In this document: piece after piece, positions 1 through 10,621 of the stretch
Layout: every line of letters begins with the position of its first letter
How positions within the stretch are numbered: the first letter of the stretch is position 1
Origin: Acidobacteria bacterium 5-1
GTDB lineage: Bacteria; Acidobacteriota; Blastocatellia; Pyrinomonadales; Pyrinomonadaceae
Direction of reading: 5' to 3'
DNA: 52,445 bases
Assembly (NCBI GenBank): GCA_002050455.1
Contig: MWZA01000167.1
Location: 1 to 52,445 of the forward strand
Translations under genes and position numbers: made by a program
The notes under the pieces: model-generated
Told to the model about the DNA's origin: nothing
Databases searched by the model: none
The model's input: the letters and a program-made list of their open reading frames with translations, nothing else

Positions 1-182
1 GTCGGTCGCTTAAATCAAGACTCGAAAGCCGGTCTTGCCGGACTGCCAGATTTGAATAACCTTCAATCCAGAATTTTCTTCCGGCGGGCGCATATTTCAA
101 ACTCAAAAAGGCTGTCGGCGGCGGCGTAATCAAGGTTCTGGAAGAAAATCATATTCCGGTTGATTATATTGCAGGCGCGAGT

Positions 183-2189
183 ATGGGCGCACTTATCGGC
201 GCATTATACTCAACGGGTAGAACACCCGCCGAAATGGAACAATTAGTCGAAACGCTCGATTGGGACAACCTTTTGCGCGGAAAACCGGCTTTCGGCGATT
301 TGACTTACCGGCGCAAAGAAGACCGCCGCAACCTTTCTGGCGCAATCATTTTGGGCGGAAAAGGCAGCAGCCTCAGACTGCCGAACAGTTTGAATCCGGG
401 ACACGAAATTGGTTTAGTGCTTGACCGTCTGATGCTGCCGTATGGCAGTAACACGGACTTTGATAACTTGCCAATTCCGTTTCGCGCGGTGGCGACCGAT
501 TTGGTCAACGCCGAAACGGTTGTTTTGAAAAGCGGTTCGCTTTCGCAGGCGTTGCGAGCGACAATGGCGATTCCCGCCGTTTTCGCGCCCGTCGAGTTGA
601 ACGGAAAAATACTGGCGGACGGCGGAATTTTGAACAACATTCCGACCGATGTCGTCAAGGAAATGGGAGCCGACATTATTCTCGTCGTCAACACTGAAAC
701 GCAGCTCGGCGACCGCGCTTCGCTTCGGGATTTAGTCAGCATTTTGGGGCAGACTTTTTACGTCGTAACGGTTGAAAATTCGCGCCGCAGTTTGCGGCAA
801 GCTGATATTATCGTCGCGCCTGACTTAGAAAATTACGGCACGTTTAGTTTCGGCGCGGGCAAAGAAATCGCCGAACTCGGTTACAAAGGCGCACAGCAGA
901 AAGTAACTCTGCTCAAAAGTCTCGCGCTCGATGAAGCTGATTGGCAGCAATATGTTGCGTCGCGCCGCGCCAAAGTGCGCTCCGATATTCAGCCGATTCC
1001 CGATTTTTTGGCGATTGAAGGAACGGAAAATCTCAAAGCCAAGCGAAAAATCGAGCAAAAGTTAGATGACAAATACAAAAACAAACCGCTTGACCAAAAA
1101 GCTCTGGCAAATGACTTGACGCAGCTGACGGGAACTGAAAGATTTGACAACTTAGGTTACGGAATAATTCGCCGTCAAGATAAAACCGGATTGGTGATTC
1201 GCGTCTATGACCCGAAGGAAAGAACGCAAAGAAGTACGGTTCTCGAAGTCGGCGTTGATGTTAATAACTCCGAAACCGACGATGTTAATTTTAATGCCCT
1301 CGCCCGTTTGACTTTTTTTGATGTCGGCAGTGACGGGACCGAATGGCGCAACGATGTCAGTATCGGTTCGAGAACTTTGTTCGCAACGGAATTTTATCGT
1401 CCATTTGGTCAAAGCAAATTCTTTGCCGCGCCGAATGCTTTTTATGAAGACCGCAAAGTCAATTTTTATGAGGATGGCAACCGTTTGGCGGAATACTCGT
1501 TTCAGACGGTGCAAGCCGGAATTGATTTTGGCTACCTGTTAAATCGCAACAGCGAACTGCGTTTCGGTTATTCAATCGGGCATCAAACAGCCTCACGGCG
1601 CATCGGCAACCCGCTTCTTTCTGATCTGAGCGGAAAGGTGAGTCTTGCCTCCTTGCGCTGGAATTACGACACGAGAAACAATGCCCAGATTCCGACTCGC
1701 GGAATCGAGTTGAGAAATTCGCTTAATTATTACTTTGACAGTCCGGGCGCGGCAAACAGTTTTCCGCAAGCCGAATCGAGAATTAATGCTTTTCATCAGC
1801 TCGGCGATAAAAACATCATTTTCGGATTCGGTGGCGGCGGAACGACGTTCGGCAAAACCGCGCCGCTGTTCGAGCAATTCGCGCTCGGCGGATTATTCAA
1901 CATCGGCGGTTACGGAAGCAGGGAATTTCGCAGCAGCCATTATCTAAAAGGCGGTTTCGGCGTATTGCGTAAAACCTTTTCCGCGCCGCCTTATATCGGT
2001 GGAAAATTATATTTGGGCGGTTGGTATGAAGGCGGAAGCGCGTTTGAAAATTTCGACGCGGCAAAATATCGCCAAAGCGTAACGGGCGGCGCACTGCTTG
2101 AAACGCGAATCGGTCCAATTTTTGTCGGCGGCAGTTTTGCCGAAGGCGGACGCAGAAAACTCTATTTTTCATTAGGACGATTTTTTTAG
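183..2189 (+). CDS. Patatin-like phospholipase fused to POTRA/Omp85-type beta-barrel (PlpD-like, type Vd autotransporter-like); 5' end abnormal or truncated
   Basis: GASMG nucleophile elbow, ADGG catalytic-Asp motif, then POTRA-like segment and C-terminal barrel ending in GRFF. In-frame coding similarity continues upstream of M183 (GGGVIKVLEENHIPVDYIAGASMG) but an in-frame TAA lies at 57-59. Confidence 0.8.
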   Translation: MGALIGALYSTGRTPAEMEQLVETLDWDNLLRGKPAFGDLTYRRKEDRRNLSGAIILGGKGSSLRLPNSLNPGHEIGLVLDRLMLPYGSNTDFDNLPIPFRAVATDLVNAETVVLKSGSLSQALRATMAIPAVFAPVELNGKILADGGILNNIPTDVVKEMGADIILVVNTETQLGDRASLRDLVSILGQTFYVVTVENSRRSLRQADIIVAPDLENYGTFSFGAGKEIAELGYKGAQQKVTLLKSLALDEADWQQYVASRRAKVRSDIQPIPDFLAIEGTENLKAKRKIEQKLDDKYKNKPLDQKALANDLTQLTGTERFDNLGYGIIRRQDKTGLVIRVYDPKERTQRSTVLEVGVDVNNSETDDVNFNALARLTFFDVGSDGTEWRNDVSIGSRTLFATEFYRPFGQSKFFAAPNAFYEDRKVNFYEDGNRLAEYSFQTVQAGIDFGYLLNRNSELRFGYSIGHQTASRRIGNPLLSDLSGKVSLASLRWNYDTRNNAQIPTRGIELRNSLNYYFDSPGAANSFPQAESRINAFHQLGDKNIIFGFGGGGTTFGKTAPLFEQFALGGLFNIGGYGSREFRSSHYLKGGFGVLRKTFSAPPYIGGKLYLGGWYEGGSAFENFDAAKYRQSVTGGALLETRIGPIFVGGSFAEGGRRKLYFSLGRFF

Positions 2190-2204
2190 AAAAAAATTAA
2201 TTAG

Positions 2205-2335
2205 AAGCTATCTCAAAAATACGCGCGAAACGTTTAGAGTCCACGCAGAGAGCGTATCTTCCGCCGCGCTTGGCGGGCGGAGCAAACTATAAAGTTTGGA
2301 CTCTGAACGCTTGAAATTTATTTTTGAGATAGCTT
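2205..2335. mobile_element. 131-bp MITE-like element with AAGCTATCTCAAAAAT / ATTTTTGAGATAGCTT ends
   Basis: Inverted terminal repeats flanked by TTAG on both sides (2201-2204 and 2336-2339). Confidence 0.7.
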
Positions 2336-2605
2336 TTAGATTCTATTGATATAAAATCGGTTTGGTCGCCAAAATGCAGTAAAAAGACATTTATCGGCGG
2401 ATTGGCAAACCAAAGATGAAGATGTTGTTACAAGGAATAGCCAGTTACTACGATATTATAATCGAAGAAATGGAAGGCGGGTCGCAACCGTAGGTGTTTC
2501 TTTTGTATATTTCAGCCGCGCTGTTCGATAAGGCAAGTTACCAGCCGATTCAAAAATAATAAGCCTAAAAACAAAATCTCAACACTAGACCACTTTGGGA
2601 GAAAT

Positions 2606-2640
2606 AAGAAAAAGGCTCTCTGAAATAAATTCAGAAAGCC
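2606..2640 (-). terminator. Rho-independent terminator downstream of tRNA-Pro
   Basis: On minus strand GGCTTTCTGAA-loop-TTCAGAGAGCC followed by TTTTT. Confidence 0.7.
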
Positions 2641-2660
2641 ATTGTTTATTATATTAAGTA

Positions 2661-2737
2661 TGGTCGGGGCGAGATGATTTGAACATCCGACCTCACGGTC
2701 CCGAACCGTGCGCTCTACCAGGCTGAGCCACGCCCCG
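2661..2737 (-). tRNA. tRNA-Pro (anticodon CGG), CCA encoded
   Basis: Reverse complement CGGGGCGTGGCTCAGCCTGGTAGAGCGCACGGTTCGGGACCGTGAGGTCGGATGTTCAAATCATCTCGCCCCGACCA folds as cloverleaf; loop TTCGGGA. Confidence 0.95.
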
Positions 2738-3241
2738 TCAAACTCGACTTACAGATTCTATGTTACTGCGTCGGTTAAGTCAAACCAAGCTGAAAGGGCA
2801 GACAACTTTATCAGTATTAAGCGCGTCAACAATTATGATTTTTTCGGGATTTGTCGACAAATTTATGGTTGCTTAGTCTTGGCTCAAATCTTTGTTTTTA
2901 TGGTAACTGCCGAAACAATTGCGAAAATTTTAATTAAAATAATGGCAATATTTCGGCAATAAATTTTGAGAAAGACTTGTGTTTAATAAAATTCTTTTGG
3001 AAAATAAAAGTATATTGGGTTAAACGAACTCAAAAAAACGCCGTAGTAAAACATTAAAATTTTGCCTTTGAATAGAAAAAAAGGTATATTTTAACTAGAT
3101 TAGGGAATAAATTCTGCATACTGAGAATTTTGCGTGAGAATTTGCGGTAAATATGTTATAAAACAAATTCGCCTCTCTTTCATATCAGGCGAAGCTTAAT
3201 TTAAAAAATTTTATTATATTATTATAAAAGTATTACAAAGT

Positions 3242-5764
3242 ATGGAAAAAGACGAAAGACTGCTGCCTCTACCGGAAACAAAAGATCTGCAGCCGACAAA
3301 CCAAGACTATTCAACTAATTACGCGCCTTTCTATGATGACGACACATTTGACGAAAGACGCTCAATCCGCGAGTATTTTAACGTTGTCTATAAACGCCTG
3401 CCGATAATTTTGGCATTGACGATTATTACGACCGCTGTGGTTGCGTTTTATATGTATAAGCAGCCTTCGATCTTTCAAGCCCGCACGGAGATGATAATCG
3501 AACCGCGCAAACCGAAACAACAAACAAAAGATGCTATCAACATTAATTTTGGCAGCGATCTTAATTATAACAATACACAGCTGCAACTTCTTCAAAATCC
3601 CGATTTGATGCGCGATGTAGTTGTCCGGTTAGGTCTTCATCGCCAGCCAAATCTTTTTGACGGGCAGAGCAAAGGATTTTTTTCAACCCTTAATTCAATG
3701 TTTTTCGGTGGAAAGGCTGATTCGGAGAAAACTTCTTCCCTTCCGGTCTTGACTGAAACTTCGACCGATTCAAACCAATCAAACCAAATCATTTTAACAC
3801 CTGAGGAAAAAGACCGCGCTGAAAGATATGCCTTTAATTTTCTCAGCAATTTGGAAATTGAAAAGGTTAAAGACACAAATTTAGTTAATGTTAGCGTCAA
3901 AAGCCCGAAACCGGAACTTGCCGCAGCGGTTGCCAATAAGGTCGCGGATGTTTTTATCGAACAAGACATTAAGCGTGAAACCGAAGGCGCGAAAAAAAGT
4001 TTGGAAGAATTGTCAAAATCAATTGATGACTTGAAAAATACGATTGCCAATCAAGAACAGGAACGCATTAATTATCTTAGAAATACCGGAATGCCGCTGG
4101 CAAAGGGACAAGATTTTTTGGCAGACCGGCTGCAGACAATCAGCGGTCAATTGCTGACGGCAGAAGATGATCGCCGAAAATTACAGGGTTTATACGAAGC
4201 CGCTGTGCGGGCAAGTCAGCAGGGCGACATTTTAGCGGTTGTCGGCGACAATAAAGCGATTCAAGATGCACGCAGTCAAAATTTAACCCGGAAATCCGAT
4301 TTGGAAAAACGAGTTGAAGGAATTGATAAGCAAATTCAGGAAGCAGAAACTCAAAGACAGGAACTTTTGGTAAAATATACGTCTGAATATCCGGGAGTTA
4401 AAATAATTGATGCCAAAATTGAATCGCTGAAAGATAGTCGGAATAGAATTCAAAAGGAAGTTTCGGAAAAAATTACATCCGAAGGCACAAAACTTACTAA
4501 AAGTGCCGAAAGAGAAGTTCTCGCTAGTCTGCAGGCGCAGCTTCAAGCCTCGCAACGGCGCGAAGGGCAGCTTCGTTCGGCTTACAACAACGAAATTAGT
4601 TCCGCCAATTTGCAGGGACAAGCCGAAATCCGCTTGACTACTTTATCAAGAGAAATTGACACCAACCGCACCCTGCTTGATGCTTACATACAGAGTCAGA
4701 AACAGCAGGAATTGGCGATAACCAGCAGTAAGCCCGATAATCTTAAAATTTCCAATTATGCTCAAACGCCGCTCGCGCCAATCGGACCAAACAGAACTCG
4801 AAATATTTTTGTTGCATTTTTAATCTCGCTGGCGGCAGGAATCGGTTTGGCGTTTTTGCTTGATTATCTTGACGATTCGATTAAAACTTCCGATGATGTC
4901 GGCAGATATCTCGGCTTGCCGACCTTGGCATTGATTCCGCATCAGAGCTTGGTTGACAAACGAAAACTTAATCTTTTGCCCGGCAAAAATGGGAACGGCA
5001 ACAGCAATTCGCTGGCTTTAATTGCGCTTGAAGATAACCGCTCAGCGATGGCGGAAGCCTATCGTCATTTGCGGACATCGCTGTTGTTTTCGTCCGCCGG
5101 AAAACCGCCGCAAACGATTCTGGTAACTTCTTCGCAGCCTGCCGAAGGTAAAACGACGACTGCTATTAATTCGGCAATTACGCTGGCTCAATCCGGCGCG
5201 GATGTGGTGATTATTGACTGCGATTTACGTCGTCCGCGTCTGCACAGCCATTTCGGGTTGGACAACACCAACGGTTTAACAAATTATCTTTCGGGTGAGA
5301 GAAATCCCGACGATTTGCTTAAGCCTTTTCCCGGGTTGCCAAAACTCAAAGTCATCACGAGCGGACCGATTCCGCCGAATCCGGCAGAACTTTTAAGTTC
5401 AAACGAGATGAAAAATTTGCTGCAGTTCTTAAAAGGTAATTACAAACATATTATCCTTGATTCGCCGCCCGCGATTTCTTTTACCGATGCGGCTATTCTT
5501 TCAACATTAGTTGACGGCGTGATTTTGGTTGCGCTGGCAGGTCGAAGTTCGATTCATTTGATGCGCCGCTTCAAGCAACGCCTGAGCAATATCGGAGCGC
5601 GAATTTACGGTGTCGTTCTTAATGGTATCAAACCAAATTCGGCTGAATACGGTTATTATGGTTATGGTAATAGTTATAATTACTATACACCCGACGGAAA
5701 TGACGATTCGACGCCTTTGATGGAAGAAGAGAAAGTTTTTTCGGTTCACGATACGAGAAATTAA
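3242..5764 (+). CDS. Exopolysaccharide chain-length regulator/tyrosine autokinase (Wzz + BY-kinase)
   Basis: Wzz N-terminus, coiled coil, Walker A SQPAEGKTTTAIN, IIDCDLRRPR, C-terminal Tyr cluster YGYYGYGNSYNYY. Confidence 0.92.
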   Translation: MEKDERLLPLPETKDLQPTNQDYSTNYAPFYDDDTFDERRSIREYFNVVYKRLPIILALTIITTAVVAFYMYKQPSIFQARTEMIIEPRKPKQQTKDAININFGSDLNYNNTQLQLLQNPDLMRDVVVRLGLHRQPNLFDGQSKGFFSTLNSMFFGGKADSEKTSSLPVLTETSTDSNQSNQIILTPEEKDRAERYAFNFLSNLEIEKVKDTNLVNVSVKSPKPELAAAVANKVADVFIEQDIKRETEGAKKSLEELSKSIDDLKNTIANQEQERINYLRNTGMPLAKGQDFLADRLQTISGQLLTAEDDRRKLQGLYEAAVRASQQGDILAVVGDNKAIQDARSQNLTRKSDLEKRVEGIDKQIQEAETQRQELLVKYTSEYPGVKIIDAKIESLKDSRNRIQKEVSEKITSEGTKLTKSAEREVLASLQAQLQASQRREGQLRSAYNNEISSANLQGQAEIRLTTLSREIDTNRTLLDAYIQSQKQQELAITSSKPDNLKISNYAQTPLAPIGPNRTRNIFVAFLISLAAGIGLAFLLDYLDDSIKTSDDVGRYLGLPTLALIPHQSLVDKRKLNLLPGKNGNGNSNSLALIALEDNRSAMAEAYRHLRTSLLFSSAGKPPQTILVTSSQPAEGKTTTAINSAITLAQSGADVVIIDCDLRRPRLHSHFGLDNTNGLTNYLSGERNPDDLLKPFPGLPKLKVITSGPIPPNPAELLSSNEMKNLLQFLKGNYKHIILDSPPAISFTDAAILSTLVDGVILVALAGRSSIHLMRRFKQRLSNIGARIYGVVLNGIKPNSAEYGYYGYGNSYNYYTPDGNDDSTPLMEEEKVFSVHDTRN

Positions 5765-5793
5765 ATTTTTGTGGTTGTTTTTTCTCTTTTGCC

Positions 5794-5954
5794 AAAACAA
5801 AAAGGCAGGTTCGGTCTAATTGAAAAATAGTGAACAGTCAATAGTTGATAATTAATAGTTTCTCCGTCATCCATGCAAACTATTAATTGTTAACTATCAA
5901 CTATTGACTATTGTTCAGTAAAAAGTTTAACTAACTAATCCTAACTTGTTTTCG
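5794..5954. repeat. Palindromic element, family B copy 1
   Basis: AAAACAAAAAGGCAGGTTCGG...AATAGTGAACAGTCAATAGTTGATAATTAATAGTTT / AAACTATTAATTGTTAACTATCAACTATTGACTATTGTTCAG...AACTTGTTTTCG; same outer flanks as 44484-44638. Confidence 0.75.
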
Positions 5955-5959
5955 TATTA

Positions 5960-7081
5960 TTAAACAAATATGGTAAAAACTTCGTTTGAAAATAAAAAAC
6001 CTTTTGGCGTTAGTTTTAGAAATTTTTCGTCGAATTCAATCAGTCCGGCTTCTTTCAAATACTGTAATTCTTTTCCGTGTTCTTCCGCCAAATTAGTTTC
6101 AAACCGCTTTTCGTAGGCGTGAATATCAACGCCTTTGGTCAACCGCAGACCTAAAAACAGATATTCGGATTTAGGGGAAATCTCAACTTGTTCGACAATC
6201 GCCGAATTTTGCTTTTCAATCAGTTCAATATATCGCAAAGTATCGCGTTCATTTGCCCAACGCTGCTTTTCCCCGTCAAAAGAATGCGCCGAACAACCAA
6301 AACCGAAAACCACGTCCAAAGTCCAATACTTTGAATTATGCCTTGATTCAAAATTCGGCAAACTAAAATTCGAGATTTCATACTGCCGAAAACCTTCAGT
6401 TGAAACCTTTTCGAGCATCAACTGATACATTTCGGCGGCTAAATCTTCATCGGGCAGAGGTTGTCGTCCACTTCTGATTTGTTCAGCAAGCGGCGTGGCT
6501 TCGTGAATTTCTAAAAGATAAAGCGAAAGATGCTCAGGCTTAAGTTTTAATGCTTCATTCAGATTGCATTCCCAATTTTTGAGAGTTTGACGCGGCAAAC
6601 CCGCAATCAAATCAAAGCTAACATTATCAAAATCCGCATTTCTTAAAAGTTCAACCGTTTCGCGGACATCTTGCGCCGTATGTTTTCTGCCGAGCCGTTT
6701 GAGTTCCGTATCGTCAAATGTCTGCGCTCCGAAACTTGCCCGATTTACGCCGAGATTTTTATATGCTTGCAAAGTTTCCGGCGTAACCGTCGCCGGATTC
6801 ATTTCCATCGTAATTTCCGAGTTTTCATCAACGGAGAATTTTTTATAAACCGAATCAAGTATTTTTTCGAGTTGTTTTGGAATCAGAAGCGAAGGTGTTC
6901 CGCCGCCGAAATAGATTGTATCAATGGTTTCCTTTTGTGAAAAATTTTCGATTTCTTTAGCGAGCGCAGAAACATAGCGTTCAACCGCTTCGCCCGATTT
7001 ATAAACGTCTGTTGCAAAATCGCAGTAAGAACACCGCGAGCGGCAAAACGGAATATGAAGATAGACGCCTGCTTTACTCAT
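5960..7081 (-). CDS. hemW: Radical SAM heme chaperone HemW-like (coproporphyrinogen III oxidase-like)
   Basis: YLHIPFCRSRCSYCDF, FGGGTPSLL, GFGCSAHSF. Confidence 0.92.
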   Translation of the reverse strand: MSKAGVYLHIPFCRSRCSYCDFATDVYKSGEAVERYVSALAKEIENFSQKETIDTIYFGGGTPSLLIPKQLEKILDSVYKKFSVDENSEITMEMNPATVTPETLQAYKNLGVNRASFGAQTFDDTELKRLGRKHTAQDVRETVELLRNADFDNVSFDLIAGLPRQTLKNWECNLNEALKLKPEHLSLYLLEIHEATPLAEQIRSGRQPLPDEDLAAEMYQLMLEKVSTEGFRQYEISNFSLPNFESRHNSKYWTLDVVFGFGCSAHSFDGEKQRWANERDTLRYIELIEKQNSAIVEQVEISPKSEYLFLGLRLTKGVDIHAYEKRFETNLAEEHGKELQYLKEAGLIEFDEKFLKLTPKGFLFSNEVFTIFV

Positions 7082-7121
7082 AAAAATGTGGGAATTTAAG
7101 TGTAATCCTTAAATTAAAAAA

Positions 7122-7976
7122 TCACTTGTCAACTAATTTATATGCTTTGCTGTTGGCAAAGGATTTCTCTTGGCGAATAACATTATCCAACCGATTTTGC
7201 TTCCATTGCGACAAAGTTCGATATAAAAATTCATTCCGTTTCAAAAGATTTTTTATTTTATTTGAAGAATTGTTATTTTCCGGCGCGGCGCGTTCGCCCT
7301 GCCACATTTCAACATAATCGCTTTGCTGCGGCGCGTTGACAAAAAGCGGTTTGCTCGCGGTTTTCTCGGCTAAAACCATTAGATAAGTTTGTTTGTCGTT
7401 TATCAGTTCGACGCGCCCCTTAATTTGTTTCGGGTCGGCGGCTTCATACCAATTTCCGCGCACTTCCGCCGCAATCACTCGTTTGACCGCGAAACCGTTC
7501 TCTTCGCTCAAAGCGCGGTAAAAAAGTTCGGGAGAAAATTGATAAAAACCATGTCCGAGAAAATTATTTCCGCCCGTGATAATGACGAGATGCCCGCCGA
7601 CTTTGACCATTTTCATTGCATTGGCAAGCGCGGTCGGGAAATTAAAGATATGTTCGAGCGTTCCGCCGTCCAACACAAACGTAAATTTTTCTTTTAGTTC
7701 ATCGCCGATTGGCTGGTTTAAATCGTGTAGAATTGCCGCGTTTTCATAATCTGAAATGTCCATCGCAAAAACTTCTTCCGCGCCTAAAAAGTGAAAAAAA
7801 TCATAACTTGTTTTTACGCGGGTTAAATTTTCTAAATTAAAAGTGTCGGTCAGAGCTTTATAATCCGAGTTAAAAAATTGGAATAGTTGGTTGCCGAGCA
7901 TTAAAGTCTTTTGAAAATTAACTTTTCGCTCACGCGCCGAAAGCAGAAATTTGGCGACATCTTTATCTATTCCCAT
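7122..7976 (-). CDS. Class I SAM-dependent methyltransferase-like protein
   Basis: GTLEHIFNFPTALANAMKMVKVGGHLVIITGGN motif pattern. Confidence 0.65.
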   Translation of the reverse strand: MGIDKDVAKFLLSARERKVNFQKTLMLGNQLFQFFNSDYKALTDTFNLENLTRVKTSYDFFHFLGAEEVFAMDISDYENAAILHDLNQPIGDELKEKFTFVLDGGTLEHIFNFPTALANAMKMVKVGGHLVIITGGNNFLGHGFYQFSPELFYRALSEENGFAVKRVIAAEVRGNWYEAADPKQIKGRVELINDKQTYLMVLAEKTASKPLFVNAPQQSDYVEMWQGERAAPENNNSSNKIKNLLKRNEFLYRTLSQWKQNRLDNVIRQEKSFANSKAYKLVDK

Positions 7977-7994
7977 AATCCGAATTATAGCCGT

Positions 7995-8342
7995 AAAATT
8001 ACGAATTATGAATTACGAGTTACGAGAGATTGCTCGAAATTACAAATTTATACTTGTTAATTTAAGCTGTCGTATTAAATGCGGAAGCCCGCACGCGCGT
8101 AAGGGCATATTTTTCACACTTATTGAATTTGGGTCAGGACTTTCTCAAAAGTCGGGAATTCGGCAGCAAAACTATAAACTCTAAGCTATAAATTTTTAAC
8201 TAATTTGCACAGACAGATTGTTTTTCTGCAAATTAGTTGAGAGTTTAAAGTTTTGCTCCTGCACATTTTGAGAAAGTCCTATTGATATTACATTGTAAAA
8301 AAGTGTATTTTTCGTAATTCGTAATTCGTAATTCGTAATTAA
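7995..8342. repeat. Long interrupted palindrome with GAATTACGAATTACG-type arms, interior occupied by MITE-like element 8136-8280
   Basis: Left arm AATTACGAATTATGAATTACGAGTTACGAG (from ~7997); right arm CGTAATTCGTAATTCGTAATTCGTAATT (~8312-8339). Confidence 0.75.
8136..8280. mobile_element. MITE-like element, family A copy (145 bp)
   Basis: Perfect 15-bp terminal inverted repeats AGGACTTTCTCAAAA (8136-8150) / TTTTGAGAAAGTCCT (8266-8280). Confidence 0.8.
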
Positions 8343-10585
8343 TTTGCCAGTTGATTTTCCAGAGAGGTTTTCCAAACATTTTCTAATTCTGCAATTTTCG
8401 CGGAAATAACTTGTTTGTCATTGAATCTAATTTCTAAATTTTCGCCGCCAACTTTTCCCAAAATTTCAAACGGGCAGTTAGCGGCAATTTCTTTCACCTT
8501 TTCCAGATTTTCCGCTGCAAAACTTACCACGATGCGCGACGGCGATTCGCCGAAAAGCTGTGCTTCGGTTGATAAATTTTTGTCCTTTAAATCAATTTCC
8601 GCCCCGATTGCCTTGCGGTTTAATGACGAAAAACAACTTTCGGCAATTGCTACCGCCAAACCGCCGTCCGAGCAGTCGTGCGCTGATTTCAGCAAATATT
8701 CATCGGCTAATTTCAAACAGGTTTCCTGCACTTGTTTTTCCAAATTCAAATCAATTTCAGGAACTTCGCCGCTTTCAATAAGTTCTTTGGTCGTAAAACC
8801 CAAAATTGTCTGCGCGTATTCGCTGACCGATAAATCATCTTTTGTTTCGCCTAACAGCGCGATAATGTCGCCTTCATCCTTAAAACCCGGCGTGATTATT
8901 TTTCGCGCGTCTTCCAAAAGCCCGACCATTCCAATTACGGGTGTCGGCAAAATTCCGCGTCCTTCGGTTTCATTATAAAAAGAAACATTGCCCGAAACGA
9001 CGGGCGTTTCAAACATCTCACACGCCTCTTTCATTCCGTCAATCACGTCTGAAAATGACTGCATAACTTCCGGTCTTTCCGGCGAAGCAAAATTCAAACA
9101 ATTGGTTACGGCAATCGGTTTTGCGCCGACACAGACGACATTTCTCGCGCCTTCGGCAACCGCCAGTTTCGCGCCTTCTTTCGCATTTACCGCAACGAAA
9201 CGCGCATTTCCGTCCAGACACATCGCAATCGCTCGCCGAGTTTCTTTAACGCGCACAACCGCCGCATCCGCGCCCGGCAAAACCGCCGTATTCGTCCGAA
9301 CCATATAATCATATTGCTGATAAACCCAACGCTTTGAACAAATATTTGGTGCGGCGAGAAGTATTTTCAATACTTCATTTTGGTCTTCGGTCTTTGGTCT
9401 TCGATCTTCGGTCTTTGATTTTTGCCTTTCGCCTTTCGCCTTTCGCCTTTCGTAACGCGGTGCTTCGTCGGTCAGTTTATCAACCGGCAAATCGGCGACC
9501 ATTTCGCCGTTATGAAAAATTTTTAAACGATTTCCTTCAACCACGCGCCCGACGACAACCGCGTCTAGTTCCCATTTATTAAAAATTTCGATAATTTGCT
9601 TTTCGTGTCCTTTGTAAGCGACGATAATCATTCGTTCCTGCGATTCGCTTAAAAGCATTTCATACGCCGTCATATCAGTTTCGCGCTGCGGAATAAGCGT
9701 TAAATCTAGCTCCAAACCCGTTCCGGCACGCGCCGCCATTTCAACCGAAGAAGAAGTCAGACCAGCTGCGCCCATATCCTGAATTCCCGCAATCGCGCCG
9801 CTTCGCATTGCTTCCAGACACGCTTCCAATAATAATTTTTCCAGAAACGGGTCGCCGACCTGCACCGTCGGACGTTTTTCGAGTGCTTCTTCGTCAAATT
9901 CTGCCGAAGCCATTGTCGCGCCGTGAATTCCGTCGCGTCCGGTTTTTGCGCCGACATACAAAACCGGATTTCCGATGCCGCTTGCCTTGCCGAAAAAAAT
10001 CTGGTCTTTGCGGACAATTCCCAGAGCAAACGCATTGACCAGCGGATTTAAATTATAAGCGTCATCAAAAACGACTTCACCGCCGACGGTTGCTGTTCCG
10101 AAACAATTACCGTAATGCGCGATGCCGTCAACCACGCCTTTTAGGAGAGATTTATTGCGGTTGGCGTGTTTTTCGTGATTTAAACTGCCGAAACGCAAGC
10201 TGTTCATCAAAGCAATCGGACGCGCTCCCATCGTAAAAACATCGCGCAAAATTCCGCCGACACCGGTTGCCGCGCCTTGAAAAGGTTCGATAAAACTCGG
10301 ATGATTGTGCGATTCGACCTTAAAGGCGACGCACCAATCGTCGCCAATATCAACCACGCCCGCGTTTTCGCCCGGTGGAACGATAACTCTTTCGCCGCTC
10401 GTCGGCAGACGTTTCAGATGAACACGCGAAGATTTATAACTGCAATGCTCCGACCACATCACGCTGAAAACGCCGAGTTCGGTGAAATTCGGTTCGCGTC
10501 CGAGAATCTGTTTGATTTTTTCGTATTCTCCGGCGGTTAAATTATGCTGTGCAATAATTTCGGGAGTGATTGCGGAATTATTCAT
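8339..10585 (-). CDS. purL: Phosphoribosylformylglycinamidine synthase subunit PurL, with a repeat-derived internal insert
   Basis: [57 protein letters not shown]. Confidence 0.95.
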   Translation of the reverse strand: MNNSAITPEIIAQHNLTAGEYEKIKQILGREPNFTELGVFSVMWSEHCSYKSSRVHLKRLPTSGERVIVPPGENAGVVDIGDDWCVAFKVESHNHPSFIEPFQGAATGVGGILRDVFTMGARPIALMNSLRFGSLNHEKHANRNKSLLKGVVDGIAHYGNCFGTATVGGEVVFDDAYNLNPLVNAFALGIVRKDQIFFGKASGIGNPVLYVGAKTGRDGIHGATMASAEFDEEALEKRPTVQVGDPFLEKLLLEACLEAMRSGAIAGIQDMGAAGLTSSSVEMAARAGTGLELDLTLIPQRETDMTAYEMLLSESQERMIIVAYKGHEKQIIEIFNKWELDAVVVGRVVEGNRLKIFHNGEMVADLPVDKLTDEAPRYERRKAKGERQKSKTEDRRPKTEDQNEVLKILLAAPNICSKRWVYQQYDYMVRTNTAVLPGADAAVVRVKETRRAIAMCLDGNARFVAVNAKEGAKLAVAEGARNVVCVGAKPIAVTNCLNFASPERPEVMQSFSDVIDGMKEACEMFETPVVSGNVSFYNETEGRGILPTPVIGMVGLLEDARKIITPGFKDEGDIIALLGETKDDLSVSEYAQTILGFTTKELIESGEVPEIDLNLEKQVQETCLKLADEYLLKSAHDCSDGGLAVAIAESCFSSLNRKAIGAEIDLKDKNLSTEAQLFGESPSRIVVSFAAENLEKVKEIAANCPFEILGKVGGENLEIRFNDKQVISAKIAELENVWKTSLENQLAN
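9376..9454. repeat. Short-word tandem repeats inside purL
   Basis: tggtcttcggtctttggtcttcgatcttcggtctttgatttttgcctttcgcctttcgcctttcgcctttcg, encoding [24 protein letters not shown]. Confidence 0.9.
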
Positions 10586-10621
10586 CGGTAATGCTCTCTA
10601 ATAAGAAAATCTCGTTTAAAA

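Noticed and set aside
305-742. Antisense ORF in the patatin gene (and many similar ORFs opposite hemW, purL, gyrA, murA, the Rhs gene)
   Set aside because: Shadow ORFs opposite strongly coding frames, low-complexity or biased composition, no recognisable domains
2340-2600. Possible gene fragment between the 131-bp element and tRNA-Pro
   Set aside because: Short interrupted frames with no recognisable domain
2964-2980. TTTTGAGAAAGACTT, similar to the family A right end
   Set aside because: No partner inverted end nearby and mismatches at the outer bases; may be a remnant but not supportable
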